The translations under genes and the position numbers were made by a program. Shown here in pieces: positions 8,101 through 16,100 of a stretch of DNA of 21,048 nt; position 1 is the first letter of the stretch, and each line of letters starts with the position of its first letter. Source of the DNA: Holophagales bacterium UBA5704 (GTDB lineage Bacteria; Acidobacteriota; Thermoanaerobaculia; Multivoradales; UBA5704); NCBI GenBank assembly GCA_002420005.1, contig DIHE01000197.1, forward strand, positions 21,727 through 42,774. The letters are read 5' to 3'. Under the pieces are notes generated by a model. It made no database searches. It was not told the origin of the DNA and saw only the letters and a list, made by a program, of their open reading frames with translations.

Positions 8101-11100
8101 GGGCGTTGCGAGAGCGGCTCCCGGAGTACATGGTGCCCACGACCTTCGTGGCGCTCTCCGCCTGGCCCCTCACCCCCAACGGCAAGGTGGACCGGAAGGC
8201 ACTGCCGGCTCCGGAACGGCAGCGCTTCGAGACGTATCTGGCGCCTCGCACGCCCGTTGAAGAGGTCCTCTGCGGCATATGGGCCGAGGTGCTCGGCGTT
8301 GAACGGGTGGGAGCGGCCGACCACTTCTTCGAGCTCGGAGGGCATTCGCTGCTGGCGACGCAGGTGGTGTCGCGCCTGCGCAGCATCTTCGGTATCGAGA
8401 TGCCGCTGCGCGACCTCTTCGTGGCCCCGCGGCCGGCCGACCTCGCGATCCGCGTCGAGGCGGCGCGTCGATCCGGCCCGGTCTCACCGGCTCCGCCTCT
8501 CCTCCCGGTGCCGCGCGAGGGACCCCTGCCCCTGTCGTTCGCCCAGCAGCGGCTCTGGTTCATCGACCAGCTCGAACCGGGCAGCCCGCTGTACAACCTC
8601 CCGTCGGCCCTCCGTGTCGAAGGGCCGTTGGACATCGCGGTGCTGGCGGCCTGTCTGAGTGAGATCTTGCGGCGCCACGAGGCCTTGCGCACGGTCTTCG
8701 CCGTCCGGGACGGCTCCCCGGTCCAGGTGATCCGGGCCGCGTCTCCTTGCGCCCTCCCCCTGGTGGACCTTTCCGCGCTCGCGGCGTCACGGCGTGAGGC
8801 CGAGGCCCTTCTCCTGGTGGGCCTCGAGGCCCGCCGGCCGTTCGATCTCGCGCGGGGACCTCTGCTGCGCGGACTGGTCCTGCGCCTCGGAGAGCGGGAC
8901 CATGCCGTCGCCCTGACCATGCATCACATCGCCGGCGACGGCTGGTCCTCGGGCGTTGCGGTGCGGGAGATCGCAGCGCTCTATCCCGCGGTTCTGGCCG
9001 GCCGGCCGTCGCCGCTCCCCGATCTGCCGGTGCAGTATGCGGATTTCGCGCTCTGGCAACGCGGTTGGCTGCAAGGCGCGGTCCTGGAGAGCGAGATCTC
9101 CTGGTGGAGGAGCCGGCTCGCCGGCCTGCCGCCACTCCTCGAGCTGCCGACCGACCGACCGCGGCCCGCGGTCCCGAGCTACCGAGGGGCCACCCGGCCC
9201 GTGGGGCTTCCGGCCGGGCTCACCGGCCGGCTGGAAGCTCTCGCCCGGCGCGAAGGAGCGACGCTCTTCATGGTGTTGCTGGCAGGCCTCCAGGCCTTGC
9301 TCTCCCGCTACAGCGGTCAGGACGACCTCGCCGTGGGCTCGCCCATCGCCGGGCGCAACCGGTCGGAGGTCGAGAGCCTGATCGGGTGCTTCGTCAATAC
9401 CCAGGTCATGCGCGGCGATCTTTCGGGAGAGCCGTCGTTCCGCGAGCTGTTGAGCCGGGTTCGGGAGACGGCGCTCGCGGCCTTCATGCATCAGGATGTA
9501 CCGTTCGAGAAGCTGGTCGAGGATCTCGCTCCGGAGAGGAGCCTCGCCCACACGCCGCTGTTCCAGGTGGTGCTTGTGCTGCAGAACGCACCCTTGGGAA
9601 ACCTGGATGTCCAGGACCTGCACCTGCGGCCGGTGGTGATCGAAGGGACGACGGCCAAGTTCGAGCTCACGGTCGCCCTCGCGCAGGACGGAGACAGGCT
9701 CACCGGGACGGTGGAGCACGCCACCGATCTCCACGACGGCACGAGCATCGACCGGCTGTTCGCCGGCCTGGAGCGTCTGCTCGTGGCGGCGGCGACCGGG
9801 CCGGACGAACGGATCGCGGAGCTGCCCCTGCTCGGCGAGACGGAGCGGCACCAGCTCCTGGAGTGGGGAGGCGCTCGGGGGGAGCACGGAGCGGGCTCGA
9901 CGCTCCACGGCCGGTTCGCAGAGCAGGTCCGCCGGGACCCCGAGGCCCCGGCGCTGATCTGCGGCGACGTGACTCTCACCTACGCCGAGCTGTACCGGCG
10001 ATCCAGCCAGCTGGCCCGCTGGCTGCGAGGGCATGGCGCCGGTCCCGAGTGCCGCGTCGGCCTTCGCCTGGACCGTTCCGTCGACCTGGTGGTGGGGGTT
10101 CTGGGCGTCCTCCAGTCCGGAGCCGCCTATGTGCCGCTCGATCCCGGCGCGCCGCGGGAACGGCTGTCCTTCGTCCTCCAGGATGCGGACATCCGGATCG
10201 TGGTGGGGGAGGACGAGATCGCGCAGGCGAAGAGCCTCCCGGCCGGTGATCTTCAGCCGCCGGGCGATGCGGCGAGCCTGGCCTACGTGATCTACACCTC
10301 CGGCTCCACCGGCCGCCCCAAGGGCACCCTGATCACCCACGGCAACGTCCTCCGCCTCTTCGACGCCACCGAGGATTGGTTCGGGTTCGGCAACAGCGAC
10401 GTATGGACGCTGTTCCACTCGTACACGTTCGACTTCTCCGTCTGGGAGATCTGGGGGGCTCTGCTGTACGGCGGCCGCCTGGTCGTCGTTCCCTGGGAGG
10501 TCAGCCGCACAGCCGGGCACTTCCTGGATCTGCTGGTCCGCGAGAGGGTCACGGTGCTCAACCAGACCCCCTCGGCCTTCGCGCAGCTCGCCCAGGTGGA
10601 CGCGGAGAGAGGTGGTGTCGAAACGGCTCTGCGGTGGGTGATCTTCGGGGGCGAGGCTCTCGACCCGGCCGGCCTGGAGCCCTGGTTCACACGCCATGGC
10701 GACTCGGCGCCGCGGCTGGTCAACATGTACGGGATCACCGAGACGACGGTCCACGTCACATACCGTCCGCTGTCTGCGGCCGAGGCCCGGGGCGGGCACG
10801 GCAGCGTCATCGGTGTCCCCCTCGCCGATCTCTCGCTGGCCGCGGTGGACCGGGCTCTGTGCGCGACTCCGATCAGCGTGCCGGGCGAGCTGGTGGTCGG
10901 CGGCGCCGGACTGGCCCGCGGCTACCTGGGCCGGCCGGATCTGACCGCCGAGCGCTTCATTCCGGACCCATCCGGTGTTTCGCCGGGCGCGCGGCTCTAT
11001 CGCTCGGGCGACCTCGGCCGCTTCCTCCCGAACGGCGACGTCGAGTACCTCGGCCGGCTGGATCATCAGGTGAAGATCCGCGGCTTCCGCATCGAGCCGG

Positions 11101-13094
11101 GAGAGATCGAGGCGGCGCTGTCGGCGCTGCCGGGCGCCCGCCAGGCGGTGGTGATGGTGCGGGAGGATCGCCCTGGAGACCGGAGGCTGGTCGCCTACGT
11201 CGCCGGCGACGCCACGGCTCCGGCGCTGCGCGATGCATTGCGCGACCAGCTGCCGGACTACATGATTCCAGCCGCCATCGTGGTGCTGGAGACCCTGCCT
11301 CTGACCTCCAACGGCAAGGTGGATCGCAAGGCGCTCTCCTCCAGAGAAGCGGCTCCGGAGTCGCCCGGCGCCGAGAGGGACCCTCTGGCGGCGCCGCGCT
11401 CGCCGGTCGAGCAGGTCCTCGCGGGTCTCTGGGCCGAGGTTCTCGGGCTGGAGGAGGTCGGGGCGGACGCCCACTTCTTCGACTTGGGAGGGCACTCGCT
11501 CCTGGCCGCCCAGGTGGTGTCGCGTCTGCGCGACGCCTTCGGCGTCGAGGTTCCGTTGCGGGACTTCTTCGAAGCTCCCCGGCTGTCGGAGGTCGCGGCC
11601 CGCATCGAGGCTGCGCTGCGGGCTGGTGCTGCCCTTCCGGCTCCGCCGCTCTCGCCTGTCGCGCCGGCGCTGCGCCGCGACCCTCTGCCCCTGTCCTTCG
11701 CCCAGCAGCGGCTCTGGTTCATCGATCAGCTCGAGCCGGGAAGCCCGCTGTACAACATCCCGGCGGCCCTGCGTGTTCAAGGAGCATTCGATCGGGAGGT
11801 GCTGGTGCGTTGCCTCGGGGAAATCGTCCGCCGGCACGAGGCCCTGCGGACGGCCTTCGTGGCGTCGGGGGGCGTACCGTTCCAGGTGATTCAACCGGCG
11901 CGGCGATTCCCGCTGCCGGTGGTGGACCTGACAGGCCTGCCGGAGCGCGCGCGCGAGGCGCTCGTTCCCGCCCTGACCCGGGAAGAGTCGGTACGCCCGT
12001 TCGACCTCGGGCGTGGCCCGCTGCTGCGCGCCTTGCTGTTGCGGCTCGCGGCGGACGACCACGTCGCCGCTCTCACCATGCATCACATCGCCAGCGACGG
12101 CTGGTCGATGGGGCTCCTGGTCCGCGAGATCACGGCGCTCTACACCGCTTTTGCGCAGGACGGGGAGTCCCCTTTGCCCGACCTGCCCATCCAGTACGCC
12201 GACTTCGCCGTCTGGCAGCGCGGCTGGCTCGATCGCGAGGCTCTCGAGAAGCTGGCTGCGCACTGGCGGCAACGTCTGGCCGGGGCGCCGCCGCAGCTCG
12301 ATCTGCCGGGGGCCCGGCCGCGGCCTTCAGAGCTTTCGCCGCGCGGCGCGGCGCGTCGGCGCCGTCTGGCTCCTCCCCTTCTGGAGCAGCTCCGCGCCCT
12401 CGGCCGCCGCGAATCGGCCACCTTGTTCATGACTCTCCTGGCGTCGCTCCAGGCTCTCCTCGCCGTCCGGGCCGGCGTCACCGATCTGGTGCTGGGCACC
12501 GACGTGGCGGGGCGCGACCGTCGTGAAACCGAGGGGCTGATCGGTTGTTTCATCAATCAGCTTCCCTTGCGCGCCGACCTGACCGGCGATCCCACGCTGT
12601 GCGAGCTACTGGGGCGGGTCCGCAAGACCGCCCTGGAAGCCTACGCGCATCAGGACCTGCCTTTCGACCAGCTCGTCGAGGCGCTGCGGGTCGAGCAAAG
12701 CCTCCAGCGGTCCCCCGTCTTTCAGGTGAAGCTGGTGCTCCAGAACGCGCCCCGGGCAAACCTGGAGCTGCCCGGATTGGCCTGGCAGGTCGTGGACCTG
12801 AGCACGGCGACGGCACAGCTCGATCTCCATTGGAGCTTCCAGGAGAGCCAGGAGGAGCTCTGGCTGACGCTCACCTACAGCACGGATCTCTACGATGAGC
12901 CGCTGATCGACGAATTGCTCGACCAGCATGAGGTCTGGCTGCACGCCTTGGCGTGGCGGCCCGAGGTGCGGCTCGGCCTCGTGGCCGCCGAGCTGGAGAA
13001 GGCGGAACAGGACCGGCTCGCCGAACGCAGCATGGAGCTCAAATCCAAGAATCTCGGCAAGCTGCGGAGCCAGCGCGGCGGGCGGCAGAGCTGA
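3966..13094 (+). CDS. Glycosyltransferase-NRPS fusion: GT4-C-A(Gly)-PCP-C-A(Thr)-PCP-C (3042 aa)
   Basis: Residues 1 to about 393 are a GT-B, family-4 type glycosyltransferase (MRILLLQNM, HGGANKANRLLLEGL, and the retaining EX7E motif at E282/E290). A linker of about 65 residues leads without any stop into C1 (about 461-895; H593-H594-IVV-D598-G599), A1 (about 921-1415), PCP1 (Ser1461), C2 (from about 1521; H1653-H1654-IAG-D1658-G1659), A2 (about 1980-2460), PCP2 (Ser2511) and C3 (from about 2573; H2706-H2707-IAS-D2711-G2712). The protein ends in a short Lys/Arg-rich tail. The ten-residue A-domain codes I read are DILQLGLVWK (glycine-like) and DFWNIGMVHK (the classical threonine code). The protein should add Gly and Thr to the glyceroyl-bearing chain. 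The terminal C domain has no downstream A domain in the same protein and must act on the next one. A glycosyltransferase at the N terminus of a synthetase is uncommon; tailoring transferases are usually separate proteins. The sugar donor cannot be read from sequence. Confidence 0.95.
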   Translation: MRILLLQNMIYLPSHGGANKANRLLLEGLAASGHACRAVAPLIGSHGPRTREALVQEFARRGARLQTEASGAALAFEHGGVEVRAVQDKSAFGSFAVEQIRRFQPDWILVSSEDPGQNLLSGALEEAPSRVVYVVHTPQYLPFGPASFLPNPRRLALIRAAAGIVTVSSYVQKYIREGSGRDASVIPFPVYGQGPFPFLADFDRGAVTLVNPCAYKGISIFLELARRFPEVPFLAVRGWGTTGADRRELERLPNVEIVEPVDDLEQILARTRVLLMPSLWIEAFGLLCVEAMLRGIPVLASDAGGLPEAKLGIDYVLPVRTIERFEERFDEREYPIAVVPEQDTAPWVEALARVLSERPHYESLARRSQAAAAEFVSRVDARGIESFLQNLARESPQQAAAVSGEPRREGPSPPGNGTVELQKLSGDHRRLLALRALQARKGEVAASALPVIPRAPEGGVPVLSFAQERLWFLDRLQPGNPAYNLADLKRLRGALDPDLLRRAIAGVVRRHAVLRTTFEEVGGVPVQRIHPEANVELPVIDLQGLPASSREQECGRLTRHLAAAPFDLSAGPLLRLLLFRMDQAEHCLAAAFHHIVVDGWSAGLFVREVAEIYAGLLQGRPSPLAPLPLQYSDFAVWQRRWMTGKVLEEKLAYWTQALHGAPPVLELPGRRLGSESATYGGRRHPVLLAPPLTARLRSAAERSHATLFMVLLAGFASLLHRCSGQDDLVIGSPVAGRNRLELEPLIGLFVNSLALRTRFESTPSFAELIAQVREVTLRAQAHQDLPFERLVEELRPERTLDRNPIFQVLFILQNTASGLPGLPGLTVQALEIDVGVARLDLLLEMKEADGGLHGWLEFNTALFDPVTIARLASYFTGLLISLLEAPTARIAEVPLLNAAERHQMLSEWNDTAVPRSQGLLVHGLFEAQVARTPDAPAAVFRGETLTYAALDARANRLARHLRRLGCVAESRVGVSLESSVDLLVALLGVLKAGAAYVPFDPGHPRERLAFVLADAAPQVLITETRLRAALPTDSRTTVLCLDGEPLFAGSPGRDRGVPVQGDGGQLAYILYTSGSTGRPKGVGVPHQALANFLGSMRRAPGFSRGERLLSVTSLSFDIAALEIFLPLTVGGCVELASRAEAADGALLAARLGASGAGVLQATPATWRMLLDAGWAGCPNLRALCGGEGLPRDLAAALAGRTRELWNLYGPTETTVWSATARIRPGESGPVSIGRPIADTQILLLDRHLQIVPFGGHGELWIGGAGLARGYWGRPDLTAERFLPNPLAAEVEEAGGRLYRTGDLARHLPGGRMEVLGRIDHQVKVRGFRIELGEIEAVLVTLPGIREAVVLARDSPAGGRQLVAYLVGDATAGSEDGLRRALRERLPEYMVPTTFVALSAWPLTPNGKVDRKALPAPERQRFETYLAPRTPVEEVLCGIWAEVLGVERVGAADHFFELGGHSLLATQVVSRLRSIFGIEMPLRDLFVAPRPADLAIRVEAARRSGPVSPAPPLLPVPREGPLPLSFAQQRLWFIDQLEPGSPLYNLPSALRVEGPLDIAVLAACLSEILRRHEALRTVFAVRDGSPVQVIRAASPCALPLVDLSALAASRREAEALLLVGLEARRPFDLARGPLLRGLVLRLGERDHAVALTMHHIAGDGWSSGVAVREIAALYPAVLAGRPSPLPDLPVQYADFALWQRGWLQGAVLESEISWWRSRLAGLPPLLELPTDRPRPAVPSYRGATRPVGLPAGLTGRLEALARREGATLFMVLLAGLQALLSRYSGQDDLAVGSPIAGRNRSEVESLIGCFVNTQVMRGDLSGEPSFRELLSRVRETALAAFMHQDVPFEKLVEDLAPERSLAHTPLFQVVLVLQNAPLGNLDVQDLHLRPVVIEGTTAKFELTVALAQDGDRLTGTVEHATDLHDGTSIDRLFAGLERLLVAAATGPDERIAELPLLGETERHQLLEWGGARGEHGAGSTLHGRFAEQVRRDPEAPALICGDVTLTYAELYRRSSQLARWLRGHGAGPECRVGLRLDRSVDLVVGVLGVLQSGAAYVPLDPGAPRERLSFVLQDADIRIVVGEDEIAQAKSLPAGDLQPPGDAASLAYVIYTSGSTGRPKGTLITHGNVLRLFDATEDWFGFGNSDVWTLFHSYTFDFSVWEIWGALLYGGRLVVVPWEVSRTAGHFLDLLVRERVTVLNQTPSAFAQLAQVDAERGGVETALRWVIFGGEALDPAGLEPWFTRHGDSAPRLVNMYGITETTVHVTYRPLSAAEARGGHGSVIGVPLADLSLAAVDRALCATPISVPGELVVGGAGLARGYLGRPDLTAERFIPDPSGVSPGARLYRSGDLGRFLPNGDVEYLGRLDHQVKIRGFRIEPGEIEAALSALPGARQAVVMVREDRPGDRRLVAYVAGDATAPALRDALRDQLPDYMIPAAIVVLETLPLTSNGKVDRKALSSREAAPESPGAERDPLAAPRSPVEQVLAGLWAEVLGLEEVGADAHFFDLGGHSLLAAQVVSRLRDAFGVEVPLRDFFEAPRLSEVAARIEAALRAGAALPAPPLSPVAPALRRDPLPLSFAQQRLWFIDQLEPGSPLYNIPAALRVQGAFDREVLVRCLGEIVRRHEALRTAFVASGGVPFQVIQPARRFPLPVVDLTGLPERAREALVPALTREESVRPFDLGRGPLLRALLLRLAADDHVAALTMHHIASDGWSMGLLVREITALYTAFAQDGESPLPDLPIQYADFAVWQRGWLDREALEKLAAHWRQRLAGAPPQLDLPGARPRPSELSPRGAARRRRLAPPLLEQLRALGRRESATLFMTLLASLQALLAVRAGVTDLVLGTDVAGRDRRETEGLIGCFINQLPLRADLTGDPTLCELLGRVRKTALEAYAHQDLPFDQLVEALRVEQSLQRSPVFQVKLVLQNAPRANLELPGLAWQVVDLSTATAQLDLHWSFQESQEELWLTLTYSTDLYDEPLIDELLDQHEVWLHALAWRPEVRLGLVAAELEKAEQDRLAERSMELKSKNLGKLRSQRGGRQS
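5346..6650 (+). other. Condensation domain C1 (accepts Gly)
   Basis: The motifs PVLSFAQERLWFLDRL, RRHAVLRTTF, HHIVVDGWS (catalytic His encoded near 5742-5747), YSDFAVWQ and HQDLPFERLVE are all intact. It would transfer the glyceroyl-bearing chain from the previous protein onto Gly. Confidence 0.88.
6726..8210 (+). other. Adenylation domain A1, glycine-like code
   Basis: Core motifs are complete: YTSGSTGRPKG, SFDIAALEIF, LYGPTETT, YRTGDLA, and NGKVDRKAL with Lys1407. The pocket residues read by alignment to the GrsA positions are D-I-L-Q-L-G-L-V-W-K. This differs at one position from the glycine code DILQLGLIWK as I remember it. Confidence 0.8.
8238..8450 (+). other. PCP1 of the glycosyltransferase-NRPS
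   Basis: The motif GGHSLLATQVVSRLR is present; the Ser is encoded at 8346-8348. Confidence 0.92.
8526..9850 (+). other. Condensation domain C2 (accepts Thr)
   Basis: PLPLSFAQQRLWFIDQL, RRHEALRTVF, HHIAGDGWS (His encoded near 8922-8927), YADFALWQ and HQDVPFEKLVE are intact. It is the closest relative of C4 in the next protein: both share APERSLAHTPLFQV and long identical DNA stretches. Confidence 0.9.
8528..8575 (+). repeat. 48-bp perfect direct repeat, copy 1 (start of C2)
   Basis: The bases are identical to 16332-16379 at the start of C4 in the next gene. A near-identical third version starts C3 near 11688. It marks recent module duplication or gene conversion at the PCP-C junction. Confidence 0.85.
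9900..11345 (+). other. Adenylation domain A2, threonine code
   Basis: Complete A domain (YTSGSTGRPKGT, TFDFSVWEIW, MYGITETTVH, NGKVDRKAL with Lys2451). The pocket residues are D-F-W-N-I-G-M-V-H-K, identical to the well-known threonine code. Confidence 0.92.
11400..11610 (+). other. PCP2 of the glycosyltransferase-NRPS
   Basis: DLGGHSLLAAQVVSRLR is present; the phosphopantetheine Ser2511 is encoded at 11496-11498. Confidence 0.92.
11682..13010 (+). other. C-terminal condensation domain C3, no A domain after it
   Basis: Fully conserved: PLPLSFAQQRLWFIDQL, RRHEALRTAF, HHIASDGWS (H2706/H2707/D2711), YADFAVWQ and HQDLPFDQLVE. The gene stops about 30 residues after the domain with a basic tail. 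It should condense Thr-PCP2 with the amino acid loaded by the next protein. Confidence 0.9.
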
Positions 13095-13095
13095 T

Positions 13096-13100
13096 GGAGA
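13096..13100 (+). promoter_or_regulatory. Ribosome binding site for the C*-A-PCP-C-A-MT-PCP-C gene
   Basis: GGAGA lies 7 nt before the ATG at 13108 and just after the TGA stop (13092-13094) of the previous gene. It decides the start at 13108; the ATG at 13094 overlapping the stop reads only five codons. Confidence 0.65.
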
Positions 13101-13107
13101 TCTGTTC

Positions 13108-16100
13108 ATGACGAAACCGATCGAGGGTTTTCGCTCGTCCCCGCAGCAGCTCCGTGCCTGGCGGCTGCAGCGAGAGGGCGCCACCTCGTGCTCCTTGCTG
13201 TCTCTGCGCCTGGAGGGAGAGCTCGACCGGCGCGCGCTGCACCGCTCCCTCGCCGCGACCGTGGCGCGGAACGAGATCCTGCGCACCGCCTTCCGGGTCC
13301 CGGCCGGCCTGGCCACTCCGCTCCAGGTCATCCACGATCCGGGAGCCGTCTCCCTCCCCGAGGTTGACTTCCGCGAGCTGGCGCCGGAGCACCGGCCGGG
13401 GGAGCTCGCCGCGCTCCTGGGCGTCCTGGGCGGCGCACCGTTCGACCTCGAGCAGGGCGAGGCCTGGCGTGCCGCGCTGGTGCAGCTCGGCCCCGGGGAC
13501 CACGAGATGCTGCTCGCGCTGTCCGCCGTGTGCGCGGATCCGGGGGCCTTGGAGCCGCTCGCCGCCGAGCTCGTCGCGGCCTATGCGCGCGAGCTGGCCG
13601 GAGACGAGGGCCAGCCCGAGCCGCCCCTCCAGTACGCGGACGTGGCGCAGTGGCAGAACAGCCTTCTGGAAGGCCAGGACGCCGAGGAGGGGCTTGCCGT
13701 CTGGCGGGAGCACTGGCAGGTGCATGACATCGACGCGCGGCTCTCCTGGCCGCTTCCCCTGCAGGAAAGCGAGACCGCTCCGGGTCCCTTCGCTCCGCGG
13801 GACGTGGCCGTTCCCCTCGCCTGCGAGACCGCCGGAGCCCTGGCCCGCCTGGCCGGCGCCTGGGGCGCTCCGCCGCAGGTCCTGATCCTCGCCGCCTGGA
13901 AGGCCGTGATCCAGCGGGGCACCGGCCGCGACGAAACCCTGGTCGGCGTGCTGTGCCCGGGCCGCAACGCCGAGGAGTTGCGCGGGGTGATCGGCCCGCT
14001 GGCCCGCTATCTGCCCATCGCAGGCCGCTTCAGCAGAGAGTCCTCGCTCCGAGAAGCTGTCGCCCAGGTCGGGCAGGCGATGAAGAAGGCTGAGCAGTGG
14101 GAGGAGTACTTCAGTTGGGACCATGTTGCCGGAACGAAGCCGGGAGCCGGCGGATTTCCCCTCTGCTTCGAAGCCGGGACGGGCGACTGGAAGCTGGCCG
14201 TCAACGGCTTGCAGGTCAAGCCGGTCTGGCGCCTGGCGGGCCGCGCCCTCCTCGACAGCTTCTCTCTCTCTCTGTCGTGCAGCGGCGAGGGAGAGAGCCT
14301 CCGGCTCGCAGTGCGCTACGACCCCCGGCGTTACCGGAGGGAGGCGGCCGGGCGTCTGGCCGGTCGCCTGGCCGCGCTCCTGGACTCTGTCGTGGCGCGG
14401 CCGGAAGCTTCTCTCGGCCACCATGCGGCGATGGCCGACGACGAGCTGGGTCTCTGGCTGCACCTGTCCCGCGCGCCGCAGGCCGCCGGTCGCCGGTGGG
14501 AAGGGAAGACCCTGGCCGCGGTCTTCGAGGATCAGGTGGACCGCACCCCGGATCGCCTCGCCGTGGTGGCCGGAGACCTCCTGACCTTCCGCGAGCTGGA
14601 CGTGCGGGCCAACCGGCTGGCCCACCATCTGCGCGCCGCGGGAGCCGGGCCGGAGGTGCCCGTTGCGTTGTGCCTGGACCGATCCGCGGAGGCCGTGGTG
14701 GCGATTCTCGCCGTCTGGAAAGCCGGTTCCTGCTATGTGCCCCTCGACCCGGCCCAGCCGGCCGACCGGCTCGCCTTCCTCCTCTCGGATACCGCGGCCC
14801 CCCTTCTGGTCAGCCGCTCACGGCTCGCCGCGGGCCTGCCCGGCGCCGGGAAGCTTCTCGGCGTGCGCACGGTGTGGCTCGATGAGGATGCCGGAATCGC
14901 CCGGCGGCCGGCCGAGCGGCCCCGCGGCGGCGCCGGGCCCGGCCATCTCGCCTACATCATCTATACCTCCGGATCGACAGGCCGGCCCAAAGGGGTCCAG
15001 GTCGAGCACCGCTCGGCCCTCCATCTGCTCGCCGCCCTGGAGGACGCGGTCCTCGGGCCTCGGGCGGAATCCGGCCACCTCTCCGACCCGCGGCGGGCCA
15101 GTCTCAATGCGCAGCTCGTCTTCGACGCCTCGGTGCAGCAGCTCGTGCTGCTCCTGGCCGGCCAAACCCTGTGCGTCGTTCCCCAGGACATCCGGGCGGA
15201 CGGCGCCGCCCTGCTCGCCTTTCTGGAGACGCGGGAAGTCGACCTGCTGGACTGCACCCCCTCGCAATTGCGCCTCCTGGTGGACGCCGGGCTGCTCGAC
15301 AGCCCGTCCGGCCCGCGCGTCGTGCTCACCGCGGGCGAGGCCGTGGACGAGATTCTCTGGAGGCGCCTCGCGCAGGCGGAACGGAAGCTTGTTTTCAACC
15401 TCTACGGCCCGACCGAATGCTCGGTGGACGCGACCTTTCATCGGATCGAGCCGGGCTCCGGCGGCCCCACCATCGGCCGCCCCCTCGCCGGGTACGAGGT
15501 GTTTCTCCTCGACCGGAGCCTGCAGCCGGCGCCGCCGGGAGCACCCGGCGAGATCTGCCTCGGCGGCGTCGGCCTGGCGCGTGGCTATCTGCGCCGGCCG
15601 GATCTGACCGCAGAACGCTTCGTGCCGCACCCCTTCGCCAGGAGGCCTGGCGAGCGCCTCTACCGCACCGGTGACCTCGGCCGCCATCTCGCGAGCGGCA
15701 ATCTGGAGTTTCTCGGGCGCCTGGACCATCAGGTCAAGATCCGGGGCTACCGGATCGAGCTCGGCGAGATCGAGGCGGTCCTCGCCGGGCAGCCCGGGGT
15801 TCGCGAGGTCCTGGTGGAGGCCCGTGAGGACCGTTCCACCGGGCGGGCCGGCGACCGGCGCCTGGTGGCCTACGTCACCGGGGACGCCCCGGCCGACGCG
15901 CTGCGCCGATCGTTGCGGGAGCGGCTGCCGGACTACATGGTGCCGTCCTTCTTCGTCAAGATCGCGGCGTTTCCCTTGACCTCCAACGGCAAGGTCGACC
16001 GCAAGGCGCTGCCGGAGCCGGAGCAGATCGAGAAAGACCATCTGGCACCGCGGACACCGGTCGAAGAGGTCCTCGCAGGGATCTGGGCCGAGGCGCTCGG

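Noticed and set aside
13094..13111. ATG overlapping the stop of the glycosyltransferase-NRPS gene (TGATG)
   Set aside because: This frame stops after five codons. The ATG at 13108 is in frame with the whole downstream synthetase and has its own GGAGA.
13135..14430. C* as an epimerization or heterocyclization domain
   Set aside because: Heterocyclization domains have DxxxxD at the motif, and epimerization domains keep the HH and usually follow a PCP. C* has SAVCADP and precedes an A domain, so it fits a degenerate condensation domain.
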